DNA of 64,000 bases, from the NCBI RefSeq assembly GCF_003688995.1, contig NZ_PENI01000009.1:209321-273320 (forward strand). The letters run 5' to 3'. The number at the start of each line of letters is the position of its first letter. The stretch's first letter is position 1. The notes beneath the pieces were generated by a model, which ran no database searches, was not told where the DNA came from, and saw nothing but the letters and a program-made list of their open reading frames with translations. The translations under genes and the position numbers were made by a program. Below are positions 16,767 through 27,753 of this stretch, piece by piece. This DNA is from Streptomyces shenzhenensis. GTDB taxonomy: Bacteria > Actinomycetota > Actinomycetes > Streptomycetales > Streptomycetaceae.

Positions 16767-18296
16767 ATGTCCCTCGATGAACGTGCCCCCGCCGTGGTCA
16801 GGGCGGTTTACCCTCCCGTACCCGCCCGTCGGCAATCACCGGGCCCGGCGAGAGCCGTTGTCGTCATCGCGCCCTTGTCGCTGACCATCGCTCTGGGGCT
16901 CTGGGGCATCCGCAGGAAGAACACCATGTGGGGGGACGAGTCCGTCACCTATCAGCTCGCGCACCGCGATCTCTCGCAGATATGGCACACCGCCCAGCAC
17001 ATTGATCTGGTCCATGCCCTTTACTACGCCGTGATGCATGAGATCTTCGGTCTCTTCGGCGGAGGGCTGCTGACGTTGCGGCTGCCGTCTGTGCTGGCGA
17101 TGTCCGTGGCGGCGAGCGGAGTCGGGCTTCTGGCGCTACGCCTGGCGGGACCCCGTGCCGGGCTGCTGGCCGGGCTGGTGTTTCCGCTCCTTCCCCAGGT
17201 ACAGAAGTACGCACAGGAAGGCCGCTCGTATGCCATGGTGTGTGCCCTGGTCACCTGGGCCACCTATGCGCTCGTGGTCAGCGTCCCGCATCGCGCCCGG
17301 TGGCGGTGGGCGGTCTATGGCTCCACCATGCTGCTGGCCTGTCTGCTCCACGAGTTCGCGGTCCTCGCCCTGGTTGCACACGGCGTCACACTGGTCGTCT
17401 CCCGTGTTCCACGACCTGTGCTGAGGGCGTGGAGTGTGACTGCCGCGGGTGTTGTGGCCGGGCTGTTGCCGCTGGCGATCTGCAGTGCGGGGCAGTCGGA
17501 GCAGGTGTCCTGGATCGGCGGACCGGTACGGCTGCGGTATTTCCTGGTTGTGGCGGTCGTGGGCGTGGTGTGTGCCCGAGCGCCCCTGGGGGTGAGGGGG
17601 CCCGTACGGCTTTCCGTGCTGGCTGTGCCGATTCTTGTGCTTCCGGGCCTTCTGCTGCTGAGCGCCTCACTGGTCAAGCCGCTTTTCGTCGACCGGTATG
17701 TGCTCTACAGCAATATCGGAATCGCCCTGCTGCTGGGCGCCTGGATGGATCACTTCCACCGACGGCAGCGGTCTTCCCGCAACGTGTGGATCGCGGTGGC
17801 TGCCGTACTGGCCGCGCTCGTCCCGCCGAGCCTTTCGCTGAGGACGCCCGAGAGCCGGAGCGATGACGTCACCGCCATCGGCGCCGCCGTACGCAAGGAA
17901 GGCCGACCCGGCGACGGGCTGCTCTATCTCTCCGGCCGGCACCGGATCTTGACCGCGGCCAACCCCGAGGACACCCGTTTCCTGACGGATCTGGCCCTGG
18001 CACAGGACCCCGTTTCGTCGAACACACTTGCAGGTGTCGAGCTTCCCGCCCAGGATATTGCGGCACGCATGCTGGAATTCGACCGGATCGTCGCGGTCCG
18101 CGCGGCGGGTGCGCACGCGTCGGCCAACCCGCGGGAGGAAGCGAAGACAAGCACCCTGCGACGCCACTTCCGCGAGTACGGAACAACCCATGTCAACGGG
18201 GCGCGAGTCACCGTCTATGTCCGGGACCACGACCCGTCTCCGAAAGCCGGTCCTGGACCCAACAGCCCGGGAGCGAGCGGTGGGTCGATGAGGTGA
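16767..18296 (+). CDS. GT39-like integral membrane glycosyltransferase
   Basis: A 509-residue protein with roughly ten hydrophobic helices. Just after TM1 comes MWGDESVTYQLAHRDLSQIW; the Asp57-Glu58 pair on the first outer loop is the position of the catalytic acidic residue in polyprenyl-phosphate-sugar-dependent transferases (PMT/ArnT, GT39 and relatives). YAQEGRSYAMVCALVTW is a further family-like motif. These enzymes move a sugar from a lipid carrier to a protein, lipid or wall polymer on the outer face. The C-terminal ~150 residues are a soluble extracytoplasmic domain. It is transcribed away from the two-component system and may be controlled by it. Acceptor unknown. Confidence 0.82.
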   Translation: MSLDERAPAVVRAVYPPVPARRQSPGPARAVVVIAPLSLTIALGLWGIRRKNTMWGDESVTYQLAHRDLSQIWHTAQHIDLVHALYYAVMHEIFGLFGGGLLTLRLPSVLAMSVAASGVGLLALRLAGPRAGLLAGLVFPLLPQVQKYAQEGRSYAMVCALVTWATYALVVSVPHRARWRWAVYGSTMLLACLLHEFAVLALVAHGVTLVVSRVPRPVLRAWSVTAAGVVAGLLPLAICSAGQSEQVSWIGGPVRLRYFLVVAVVGVVCARAPLGVRGPVRLSVLAVPILVLPGLLLLSASLVKPLFVDRYVLYSNIGIALLLGAWMDHFHRRQRSSRNVWIAVAAVLAALVPPSLSLRTPESRSDDVTAIGAAVRKEGRPGDGLLYLSGRHRILTAANPEDTRFLTDLALAQDPVSSNTLAGVELPAQDIAARMLEFDRIVAVRAAGAHASANPREEAKTSTLRRHFREYGTTHVNGARVTVYVRDHDPSPKAGPGPNSPGASGGSMR

Positions 18297-18342
18297 CGGC
18301 GGAGTTCCGTTTCCTCGGCGCGGTGTGTCGCCGGGCGTGGCC

Positions 18343-19703
18343 TCAGCCCCGGTGGTCTGCGGTTGCGAGGGTGCCTTCGACGAGGTCGCGCAGCTGGGAG
18401 CGGGCGGTGATGCCCAGCTTGGGGAAGCTGCGATAGAGGTGGGAGCTGACCGTGCGGGGGGAGAGGAAGAGCCTCTCGCCGATCTCACGGTTGGTCAGGC
18501 CGCGGGCGGCGAGCCTGATGATCTGCTGTTGCTGCGGGGAGAGCCGGGCGAGCGCGTCGGGGGAGGAGTCCATGACGTCGAGGCCGGCGGCGCGTGATTC
18601 GGCCCGGGCGCGCTCGATCCACGGGCGGGCGCCCAGGCGCCGGAAGGTCTCCAGGGCCTCGGTGAGCGGCGCTCGTGCCTCGGCGATGCGTCGCCGGCGC
18701 CGCAGCCACTCGGCGAGGTCCAGCAGGGCCTGGGCGCGTTCGAAGGGCCAGTGCTCGAGCACGGGGTCGGCCAGGGCCGCCCGGAAGTGCGGCTCGGCGT
18801 CCTCGGGCTCTGCCAGCAGGCCGCGGGCGCGGTCGATCAGTGCGCGCAGGCGGGGTGAGGCGCCCGCGGCGAGGGCGCGTGCGGAACGCTCGACGATCGT
18901 GGCGGCCTCCTCGCGGCGGCCGCTGCGCACCGCGGCGGCGGCCAGATCCGCGAGGGCCGGATACGAGGCGTGGTAGTGCACGGGCGCGCCATCCGGCGTG
19001 AAGACCGTACGGAGTTGGTCGTACTACGCCTCGTGCGCGCCCTCCGCGAGGGCGGCGGCGCCGAGCGCACGACGGGCGTAGACGGCTACCGAGCGGCTCG
19101 CCAGCGGGTCGATCAGGGCGAGCGCGTCCGCGGCCCGGGCGCGGGCCGCGGCCACGTCCCCCTGGTAGGCGAGCACAGTGGCGTCCACCGCGGCCGCACA
19201 CGCCACGGCGTGGTCGAGGCCGGCCGTGGAACCGAGCGCGCTGCTGCGGGTACAGGCTTCCCGGGCGCGCCCCCATCGTCCCTGTTCCACATAGCTCCAG
19301 GCGGCCGCGCCACCGAGCCCGTCCGGCAGCGGTCCCCGCATTCCCCAGCGGTCGAAGGCTTCGTCGAAGGCGCGGACGGCCTGCGGGGTCTCGTCCAGCA
19401 GCCAGGCCATGACCGCGAACGCGGTGAGCCGGTCGGGGCGGCGCGCTTCGGCGGCGACCTGCGGGAGCAGGGAGAGAAGTCCGGTCCTGTCGTCGAAGGG
19501 ATCGGACACGGTCCGCACCCAGGTGCGCAACCACGCGTCCGACGCGTCCTCGGGAAGGCGCCGTAGCGCGGTCTGGACGCGGCGCCGTTGGGCGTCCTCT
19601 CCGCAGTAGAAGCGGACGACGGCGGCGCCGGCCAGGAGGTCAAGCGCGGTGGCAGGCTGCGCGAGAGCCAACTCCTCGGCGGCGTCGGCCAGTCGGCGCC
19701 ACC
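18343..19703 (-). pseudogene. Broken LuxR-family (LAL-like) regulator: amber stop and missing N-terminal half
   Basis: Two reading segments lie in the same frame, separated by a TAG at 19024-19026: ...AALAEGAHEA, stop, YDQLRTVFTPDGAPVHYHASYP... Together they form the TPR-like C-terminal half and the LuxR helix-turn-helix (LSPQQQQIIRLAARGLTNRE, then IGERLFLSPRTVSSHLY) of a large ATP-dependent LuxR-type regulator. The N-terminal ATPase half is absent: regulator-like sequence stops near 19,703, where the opposite strand begins an esterase fragment. Both the stop and the truncation indicate a dead gene. No start codon or ribosome site is evident. It converges on the GT39-like gene. Confidence 0.85.
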
Positions 19704-19958
19704 CACACAGTGGAACTCCCGTTCGTCTTCGACCTCGCGCAGCTGCCCCAGTTGCGGGGTGCGAGCGCCCTGCTGGGCCCCGACAAGCCCCCCGCCGAGC
19801 TCGCCACCCGCATGCACGAGGCGTGGGTCCGCTTCGCCACCACCGGCAACCCCGGCTGGGACCCGTACGACACCGAGCGCCGCGCCACGATGCGCATCGA
19901 CACCGAGTGGACACAGGTCAACGACCCTCGACGCCAGGAACGGCAGTCCTGGATCTGA
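19704..19958 (+). pseudogene. C-terminal fragment of a type-B carboxylesterase
   Basis: The frame reads HTVELPFVFDLAQLPQL, then LLGPDKPPAELATRMHEAWV, FATTGNPGWDPYDTERRATM, and ends RQERQSWI. This is the last ~85 residues of para-nitrobenzyl-esterase-type carboxylesterases (normally ~500 residues). In that family the His before (x)ELPFVF belongs to the catalytic triad. No start, nucleophile Ser or upstream part is present. It abuts head-on the truncated LuxR gene, marking a deletion or recombination joint near 19,700. Confidence 0.8.
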
Positions 19959-20110
19959 CCGAGGTACACGCGGTACGCACCTGCTTCGAGGACGACTCGA
20001 CATGCACCGCAGCCGCCTGGTGTCACCGGTGTGGTGCGAGTGACGGGCGAAGGACGGCTCCCAGGCCGCGCATCAGGTACCTGGCCATCGTGCGGCCTTG
20101 CCCTTGCGGG

Positions 20111-20689
20111 TCACGGCCGGGGCGCGCCTGCCCGCAACCCGTCGACGACCAGATCGAGAAGCCGGGCCGCGCGCGGTCGCCAGTCCTCGGTCGGGGTCAA
20201 CTGCCACAGGCCCGCGATGGCGAGCATGAAGTCGTCGGCGCTGACACCAGGGCGGATGGTGCCCGCTTCCTCGTTGGCGCGCAGCAGAAGTTCGGCCGCG
20301 TCCGCGACGGGTGCGGGGGAGGGCTTCGCGGGGCCGCCCGGTGCGCCGGTGGCGAGGCGGATCGCGTCGGCCAGGCCCGCCTTGGTCATGGCGAACTCGG
20401 CCAGCCGGTCCATCCAGGTGCGCAGGGCCTGCGGCGGCGGCAGTTCCTGGAGCAGGTGGGCCGCGGTGTCGGCGACCTGCTGCATCTCATGGTGGTAGAT
20501 CTCCAGGACCAGGGTCTCCCGGTTGGGGAAGTTGCGGTAGAAAGTGCCCTGGCCGACCCCCGCTTTCTTGGCGATGGCGCTGAGCGGTGCGTCCGGACAC
20601 TGCGTCAGCTCACTGATGGCGACACTCAGGATGCGTTCACGGTTGCGCTGCGCGTCCGAGCGCAGGGGGGTCTCCTTCTTGTGCTGCAC
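20111..20689 (-). CDS. TetR-family regulator next to the molybdenum hydroxylase operon
   Basis: A 192-residue TetR regulator starting at GTG 20689 with AGGAG upstream. Residues ~15-60 are the DNA-binding domain: RERILSVAISELTQCPDAPL, then AIAKKAGVGQGTFYRNFPNR. The C-terminal part resembles transcriptional regulators of the SCO family often found beside oxidoreductase genes (LDLVVDGLRAGAPRP at the end). It is divergent from the Fe-S/FAD/Mo operon, and two candidate operator elements lie between them (20733-20767). Likely represses that operon and itself. Ligand unknown. Confidence 0.93.
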   Translation of the reverse strand: MQHKKETPLRSDAQRNRERILSVAISELTQCPDAPLSAIAKKAGVGQGTFYRNFPNRETLVLEIYHHEMQQVADTAAHLLQELPPPQALRTWMDRLAEFAMTKAGLADAIRLATGAPGGPAKPSPAPVADAAELLLRANEEAGTIRPGVSADDFMLAIAGLWQLTPTEDWRPRAARLLDLVVDGLRAGAPRP

Positions 20690-20732
20690 TCGTCACTCCT
20701 CAAGGCACGTGGCATGAGCGCACCCTTGCTAA

Positions 20733-20767
20733 GTGGACAACCGTCCGCTAGTTTTCAGGTAGCGGAC
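20733..20767. promoter_or_regulatory. Candidate TetR operators between the regulator and the hydroxylase operon
   Basis: GTGGACAACCGTCCGC (20733-20748) is a near-palindrome with GGAC/GTCC arms, a common TetR-family pattern. GTCCGCTA (20743-20750) and TAGCGGAC (20760-20767) form a perfect 8-bp inverted repeat with a 9-base spacer. They overlap the probable core promoters 45-80 bp before the tetR start. The remainder of the gap to 21035 shows no gene. Confidence 0.65.
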
Positions 20768-21035
20768 AGCTTTCCGGTTGGGGTCCACTCTAGCTGCGAC
20801 CATGGCCCGCACGTCAGTCCGCTGCTGCCGTCAACGTCGTCCATCTGTTGCCCTGCCGCGTAATTCGTGCCACCCGAGCGTCCGCATCGACGCCCCCCAC
20901 CTCTTGGAAGCGCCCCGGACATCACCAGCGCTGCCGCGCATCATCACGGCGACGCGCACTCCAGGCAGCCGCCCCATTCCTCCGGCGCCCGAGGCCGGCT
21001 CACCCCAAGTACCGTGCATCTGAAGGAAGTTGCTC

Positions 21036-21610
21036 ATGGGCTTAGCGACGTCCAGCGTCATCACCCTGCATATCAACGGCGAGAAGCACACGCTGCCCGT
21101 CGACCACCGCACCACCCTGCTCGACGCTCTGCGCGAGCGGCTCGATCTGACCGGCACCAAGAAGGGCTGCGACCAAGGCCAGTGCGGTGCCTGCACTGTT
21201 CTGGTCGACGGCCACAGGACGGTGGCCTGTCTGCAACTCGCCGTCGCGGCCGAAGGGCGCGAGATCACCACCATCGAAGGCGTCGCGGACGGCGACCGGT
21301 TGCATCCGGTGCAGCAGGCGTTCATCGATCTCGACGGCTACCAGTGCGGCTACTGCACACCCGGACAGATCTGTTCGGCGATCGGCATGCTCGCGGAGCA
21401 CGCTGCCGGATGGCCGAGCGCCGCTTCCGGTGACGTACGTCCGGCGGCCGGGCCGACGCCGCTGACCCCCGAGGAGATCCGGGAGCGGATGAGCGGCAAC
21501 CTGTGCCGTTGCAGTGCCTACACGTCGATCGTCGAGGCCGTCGCACGAGCCGCCGAGGCCGACGCCTCGTCAGCGGCCGGCGTGCCGGAGCCGTTGGGGG
21601 AGGCCGCCGC

Positions 21611-21614
<4 letters not shown>
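21036..21614 (+). CDS. Molybdenum hydroxylase [2Fe-2S] subunit (PaoA/YagT-like)
   Basis: A 192-residue small subunit of a xanthine-dehydrogenase-family enzyme. ATG 21036 is preceded by GAAGGAAG; a TTG six bases earlier is too close to it. The plant-type ferredoxin domain has Cys45, 50, 53 and 65 (KKGCDQGQCGACTVL, TVACLQ), and the second helical domain has Cys104, 107, 157 and 159 (GYQCGYCTPGQ, GNLCRC). These bind two [2Fe-2S] clusters that carry electrons from the Mo site to FAD. The next gene overlaps it by 4 bp. No twin-arginine leader is visible, so this enzyme appears cytosolic, unlike E. coli PaoA. Confidence 0.95.
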
Positions 21615-22599
<985 letters not shown>

Positions 22600-22603
<4 letters not shown>

Positions 22604-24720
22604 CCACCACCGCACAAGAGGCCGCCGTACGCGCGGTCGGCACCGGTCACGTGAGGGTGGAGGGCCGGGACAAGGTCACCGGCGCGGCACGCTACGCCGG
22701 CGACATCCCCTTCACCGAACTGGCCTACGGATGGCTGGTGTTGTCCACCGTGGCACGGGGCCGCATCCGCGACATCGCCAGCGGCCCCGTCCTTGAGATG
22801 CCCGGTGTCGTCGCCGTCCTGGACCACCGCAATGCCGCACGCCTGGAGACCGACTACGTCGGCATGCTGGGCAGGCCGGACCCCACCTGCGCCGTCTTCC
22901 AGCACGACGCTGTGCCCCATGTGGGCTGGCCGGTGGCCCTGGTCGTCGCTCAGACGCCCGAGCAGGCACGGGAAGCGGCCGAGGCCCTGGTCGTCGAGTA
23001 CGAACCGCTCCCGCACGACATCGAGTTCACGGGGGACCACCCGGACGCTCATCCCGTGGACGGTCACATGCCAGGTGTCACCGACAAGGGCGACCTGGAG
23101 GCCGAACTGGCCGCGTCGGCCACCGTCGTGGACGAGGAGTACACCACGCCGGAGGAACACCACCACCCCATGGAGCCCCACGCGGCGACCGCCCGCTGGG
23201 AGGACGGCCGGCTGGAGGTGGTCGACTCCAACCAGGGCACCACCTGGGTGGTCGGCGAGCTGGCGAGCCTGTTCTCGCTGGACCCCGCGTCGGTCCGGGT
23301 GCGTTCTGAGCACGTCGGCGGCGGGTTCGGCAGCAAGGGCGTACGCGCTCACCAGGTGGCGGCCGTGATGGCGGCGACGATCCTCCAGCGGCCGGTGCGC
23401 GTGGCTCTGACCCGGTCTCAGATGTTCGCGCTGGCCGGCCACCGCAGCCCCACCGTCCAGCGGGTCAGGCTCGGGGCCGACACCGAAGGGCGGCTGCGCG
23501 CCCTGGACCACCGCTCGGTGAGCCGTACCTCCACGGTGTACGAGTTCGTCGAGCCGAGCGCGGGCGTGGCACGGGTGCTGTACGACGCCGTCGCCCACCA
23601 CACCGAGAACCGCGTCGTACGGCGCGACGTGCCCAGCCCCACCTACATGCGCGGGCCCGGCGAGGCGCCGGGATCCTTCGCCCTGGAGTCCGCCCTCGAC
23701 GAACTCGCCGAGAAGTGCGGGATCGACCCGATCGAACTCCGGCTGCGCAACGAGCCTGACAAGGGCCCGGTCTCCGGCCTGCCCTTCGCCACCCGCAACC
23801 TGCGCGCCTGCTTCGAGGAGGGCGCACGCCGCTTCGGCTGGGCGCAGCGCGATCCCCGGCCGGGTGTGCGGCGCGACGGCCGCTGGCTGCTGGGCACCGG
23901 CACCGCCGCCGCGTCCTTCCCGGCGGGAGCCGCCCCCTCCACCGCCGCCGTCACCGCCGAGGCCGACGGCCGCTTCACCGTGCGGATTGCCGCGGCCGAC
24001 ATCGGTACAGGCGCACGGACCGCGCTCACCCTCGTCGCGGCCGACGCCCTCGGCGTCGCACCGGAGCGGGTGACCGTGCGGATCGGGGACAGCGAGTTCG
24101 GCTCCGCGATGATTGCGGGCGGTTCGATGGGCACCCGCTCCTGGTCCATGGCTGTCATCGCGGCCGCCCGCGACCTGCTGGAGCGACTTGTTCCCGGCAT
24201 GGCGATCCCCGCCGAAGGGATCACCGTGCGCTCGGACACCACCGCGCAGATCGCCGCGCTCGCGAACATGGAACGGCACTCCTACGGCGCCCAGTTCGCC
24301 GAGGTCGCCGTGGACCCGGCCACGGGTGAGGTGCGCGTACGCCGCATGCTCGGCATCTTCGCCGCCGGCCGTATCGTCAACCCGCTGACCGCACACGGCC
24401 AGTTCACCGGCGGCATGGCCTGGGGCATCTCCATGGCCCTGCACGAGGAATCCGTGCGCGATCCGGCCTTCGGTGGCCCGGTCGGCGCCGATCTGGCCGG
24501 ATATCACGTGGCCACGAACGCCGACGTGCCGCGCATCGAGGCGGACTGGGTGGACGACACCGACCCCCACGATCCGGTCGGCATCAAGGGCATCGGCGAG
24601 GTGGGTATCGTTGGTGTCGCGGCTGCCATCGCCAACGCCGTCTGGCACGCCACCGGCGTGCGGCATCGCAGCCTGCCCATCCGCCCGAGCCGTGTCCTCA
24701 CGGCAGGCAGCGATGCTTGA
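22600..24720 (+). CDS. Molybdenum hydroxylase molybdopterin-binding subunit (PaoC-like)
   Basis: A 706-residue large subunit. VEGRDKVTGAARYAGDI near the N-terminus and VRSEHVGGGFGSKG are cofactor-domain signatures. DIGTGARTALTLVAADALGV belongs to the second Mo domain. GIKGIGEVGIVG near the C-terminus supplies the conserved active-site Glu (about residue 667). The enzyme would hydroxylate an aldehyde or N-heterocycle using water as oxygen source. Gene order Fe-S, FAD, Mo, with 4-bp overlaps, and the FAD-subunit cysteines favour an aldehyde oxidoreductase of the PaoABC type. The following xdhC-like gene overlaps by 8 bp. Substrate unknown. Confidence 0.95.
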
Positions 24721-25951
24721 CCTGCTGCCTGAGCTGAAGGAATGGCTGGACGACGGCCGTGACGTCGCCGTCGCCACCGTCGTGTCCGTCGGCGGCAGCG
24801 CCCCCCGCGGCCCCGGCGCCGCCCTCGCCGTCGACCGGGCCGGCACCGTCATCGGCTCGGTGTCGGGCGGCTGCGTCGAGGGTGCGGTCTACGATCTGTG
24901 CGCTCAGGCGCTGGACACCGGGCAGAGCGCTGTGGAGCGCTTCGGATACAGCGACGAGGACGCCTTCGCCGTGGGCCTGACCTGCGGCGGCGTCCTCGAC
25001 GTGATGGTCACACCCGTGTTCGCGAACACGCCGGTCAGGGCATTGCTGAGCTCCGCCCTTGACGCCGCGGAACGGGGCGAGCCGGTGGCCCTGGTCCGGG
25101 TCGTCGAGGGGCCGCCCGAGCACCTCGGTGCCACTCTGCTCGTCCACGGCGACGACTCCGTGGAGGGCGGCCTCGGGATTCACGCGGACCTCGACCGCAC
25201 GGCCGCGGCGCAGGCGCGGGCAGCGCTCGACACAGGCCGTACGGGCACGGTCGAGCTGTCACCGGACGGCTCGCACTGCCCCGACGGGCTCACCCTGCTC
25301 GTGGAGGCCGGCGCTCCGCCGCCGCGGATGATCGTCTTCGGCGCGGTCGACTTCGCCGCGGCGCTGGTGCGGGCCGGCAAGTTCCTGGGCTATCACGTCA
25401 CGGTGTGCGATGCCCGACCGGTGTTCACCACACCGGCCCGCTTCCCCGAGGCGGACGAGGTCGTCGTGGACTGGCCGCACCGCTATCTGCGGGGCACCCG
25501 GACCGACGGACGCACCGTTCTGTGCGTCCTGACGCACGACGCCAAGTTCGACGTCCCCCTGCTGGAGGTCGCGCTACGGCTCCCGGTCGCCTTCGTGGGC
25601 GCGATGGGCTCGCGCCGTACCCACACCGACCGGGACCGTAGGCTGCGTGAAGTAGGCTTGAACGAGGGGGAGGTGGCCCGTCTGAGGTCACCCATCGGAC
25701 TCGACCTCGGGGGCCGTACGCCCGAGGAGACCGCCCTGTCGATCGCGGCGGAGATCGTCGCGGCCCGCAGAGGCGGCACGGGCCGCCCACTGACCGGCAC
25801 GGGAACACCGATCCACCACAGCGGAACAGCCCACGCCCACCGCTCATCCGGCCGACAGCGCCCCGAAGGGGCGCGGGGCTGTACTGATTTGCGGCTCCGC
25901 CGCGCGGGCCCGAGCAGCCACGATGGTGCCGCAGCCGACCGAACTTCGTGA
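24713..25951 (+). CDS. XdhC-family molybdenum cofactor insertion factor, with read-through tail
   Basis: A 412-residue protein starting MLDLLPELKEWLDDGRDVAV at ATG 24713, overlapping the Mo subunit by 8 bp. The N-terminal XdhC/CoxI domain has SVGGSAPRGPGAALAV and GSVSGGCVEGAVYD. The C-terminal Rossmann-like XdhC domain has MIVFGAVDFAAALVRAGK and VAFVGAMGSRRTHTDR. XdhC-type proteins bind Mo cofactor, promote its sulfuration and insert it into the partner enzyme. Homologues end shortly after a GRPL...PIH segment (here near residue 370). The last ~40 residues are translated from an intergenic hairpin repeat and are probably a stop-loss extension, not functional sequence. Confidence 0.88.
   Translation: MLDLLPELKEWLDDGRDVAVATVVSVGGSAPRGPGAALAVDRAGTVIGSVSGGCVEGAVYDLCAQALDTGQSAVERFGYSDEDAFAVGLTCGGVLDVMVTPVFANTPVRALLSSALDAAERGEPVALVRVVEGPPEHLGATLLVHGDDSVEGGLGIHADLDRTAAAQARAALDTGRTGTVELSPDGSHCPDGLTLLVEAGAPPPRMIVFGAVDFAAALVRAGKFLGYHVTVCDARPVFTTPARFPEADEVVVDWPHRYLRGTRTDGRTVLCVLTHDAKFDVPLLEVALRLPVAFVGAMGSRRTHTDRDRRLREVGLNEGEVARLRSPIGLDLGGRTPEETALSIAAEIVAARRGGTGRPLTGTGTPIHHSGTAHAHRSSGRQRPEGARGCTDLRLRRAGPSSHDGAAADRTS
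25858..25943. repeat. Streptomyces-type intergenic hairpin repeat / bidirectional terminator
   Basis: GCGCCCC-gaa-GGGGCGC (25858-25874) is followed by CGGGGCTGTACTGATTTGCG, then GCGGC-tcc-GCCGC (25891-25903), and GTGCCGCAGCCGACC near the end. I recognise this composition (CCCGAAGGGGCGCGGGG ... GCGGCTCCGCCGC ... CCGCAGCCGA) as a repeat found between many Streptomyces genes, usually at convergent ends. Here it lies between xdhC (+) and the broken GH97 gene (-) and overlaps the predicted 3' end of xdhC. Confidence 0.7.
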
Positions 25952-25962
25952 ACGCCCGACGG

Positions 25963-27679
25963 TCAGTGCCACACGGGGCGGAAGCGGATCGCCGTGCCTC
26001 CGCCCGCGACGAGCCGCAGCTTCAGGACGGTCGACGCCCTGACCGTCTCGGTGCGGACGTCGATCGGCAACGGTCGTCTGGACGCGGGTACCGAGTCCGG
26101 CCGGGTCCCAGGTCACGTTGAGTACGCCCGGGGTGTAGTCGGCCGGCCCTCCCATGAACCTGGTGAACGGGAGGATCGTGGCCTGCTCCGGCGGGTTGCC
26201 GAGTGGGCCCATGTAGTTGTGCTGCTCCATGCCGGCGACCCCCTCGCCGGTCATCATGTTCGGGTAGGTACGCGCCAGCCCGGTCGGCTTGATGGCCTCG
26301 TGCGCGATGATCATGATCTGGTGGCGGGCCGCCGTCTCGACGACACGCTGGTAGTGGCGCACCGCTTCCTGGTCGAAGTGGCTGCGGTTGACCCCGCCCA
26401 GCACGAACTTGGTGGCGTAGCCGGTCTTGACCGAGTGGATGCCCAGTTCCGCGTATCGCGCGAAGATCGTTTCCAGGTGCTGCTCGTAGTGGTCCACGAA
26501 GCCGCGGGTTTCGTTGTGCGCGGTGAACCCGACGCCGTTGGCCCGGGCATGGCGCAGTACCTCCGCCAGGTCGAAGTCGGCCTGAGGCGTGAGGAAGTCC
26601 TGACCGGTCCAGCTGCCACCGGCGTTGGTGTTCCAGCCCTCGGCGAGCACGGAGCGCGCGCCCGCCGCCCTGGCGAGATCGATGTAACGTTTGACCCGCT
26701 CCGTCGTCGCACCGTGACGTGGTCCCTCGGTCCACGTCGTGTGACGCCGCTGCAGTTCCCACCAGACTCCGACGTACGTGCCGGGCGAGATCCACGACAT
26801 GTCCCCTATCGCGCACGGCTCGTTGAGGTTCTCGATCAGATGGGATTCGGCGAGATCGCCGGGCCGGCCGCCGATGACAAGTGTGCGCCAAGGGGTGGCG
26901 AATTCGCCCCTGAGGTGTGCTTTCGCTCCGTCGGGGAGGCTGATCAGCTCGCTGGTGAAGGTGCCGGGCCGGTCGCCGTCGGCCACGAGGGTCATGCTCG
27001 GATAGTCGATCAGCGCCGCCTCGTGCACCACGATGTACTCACCGCCCTTGGTGGCCAGTGACATCGGGGTCTGGGCGGTCTCCACGTCCGCCAGCCGGGC
27101 TCGCCGGTAGTGCCGCTCGTCGGCCCTCCAGTCCGTGCCCGCCGCCAGCGACCAACTCGTGGCGGTCGGTGGCAGGGAGAACTCGGTCCTCTCGGCCGTC
27201 ACGGTGTAGGTGTCGAGCCCGGTCTGGGCCGGCAGGCGGTAGCGGAAGCCGACACCGTCGTCGAAGACCCGGACGACCAGCTCCAGCCGTAGCCCGGTCG
27301 CCGGTTGCACGGTCCGCAGCACGCCTTCCCGGGCATGGTTGCGGACGAGCGCGTCGGGCCCCCACACCGGCCGCCATTGCTCGTCGATCGTCCTGCGCCG
27401 CACGGACTCCAGCACCAGTCCGCCGGTGAGCGAGGGGCGCCCGTCCAGGTCGAGCCCCAGCCCGGAAGAGGCCACCAGGACCCGTCCGTGGCGTGTGACC
27501 TCGTAGCGAAGCCGTCCGTCCGCCACCCGCACCGCCACCCGCAATCTGCCGTTCGGCGAGACGATCACGGCGTCGCCGGGTGGCCCGGTGGACGCGGTGG
27601 CTGGCACGGTGAGCGCCCCGCTGAGTACCGCACCGGCGGTGGCCCCGAGGACGGCACGGCGGTTGGGATCACTGGCCAT
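25963..27679 (-). pseudogene. GH97 glycoside hydrolase, internally deleted and frameshifted
   Basis: Start ATG 27679 (MASDPNRRAVLGATAGAVL, a secretion signal) behind GGAG. The sequence follows GH97 enzymes: an N-terminal beta-domain (VSPNGRLRVAVRVADGRLRY), then the barrel with WNTNAGGSW, VKTGYATKFV and IMIIAHEAIKPTGLARTYPN, up to FMGGPADYTPGVLNVTWDP. After RVQTTVA the expected ~100 or more residues are missing. The true C-terminus (VRASTVLKLRLVAGGGTAIR, then FRPVWH, stop at 25963-25965) is in another frame. The joint is near 26,065. GH97 enzymes are alpha-glucosidases or alpha-galactosidases. The original frame reads on into the repeat at 25.86 kb. Probably inactive. Confidence 0.85.
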
Positions 27680-27737
27680 GTCACGCTCCATCACAGGTCG
27701 TTGGCCGCAGCACGGGGGCGCATCCTGATGTCACGCT

Positions 27738-27753
27738 GTTGCAACGTTGTAAC
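27738..27753. promoter_or_regulatory. LacI-type operator 1 of the GH97/GH67 divergent promoter
   Basis: GTTGCAACGTTGTAAC is a 16-bp near-palindrome (one mismatched pair) 59 bp before the GH97 start. Its right half, AACGTTGTAAC, recurs exactly at 27916-27926 before the GH67 start. Confidence 0.7.
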
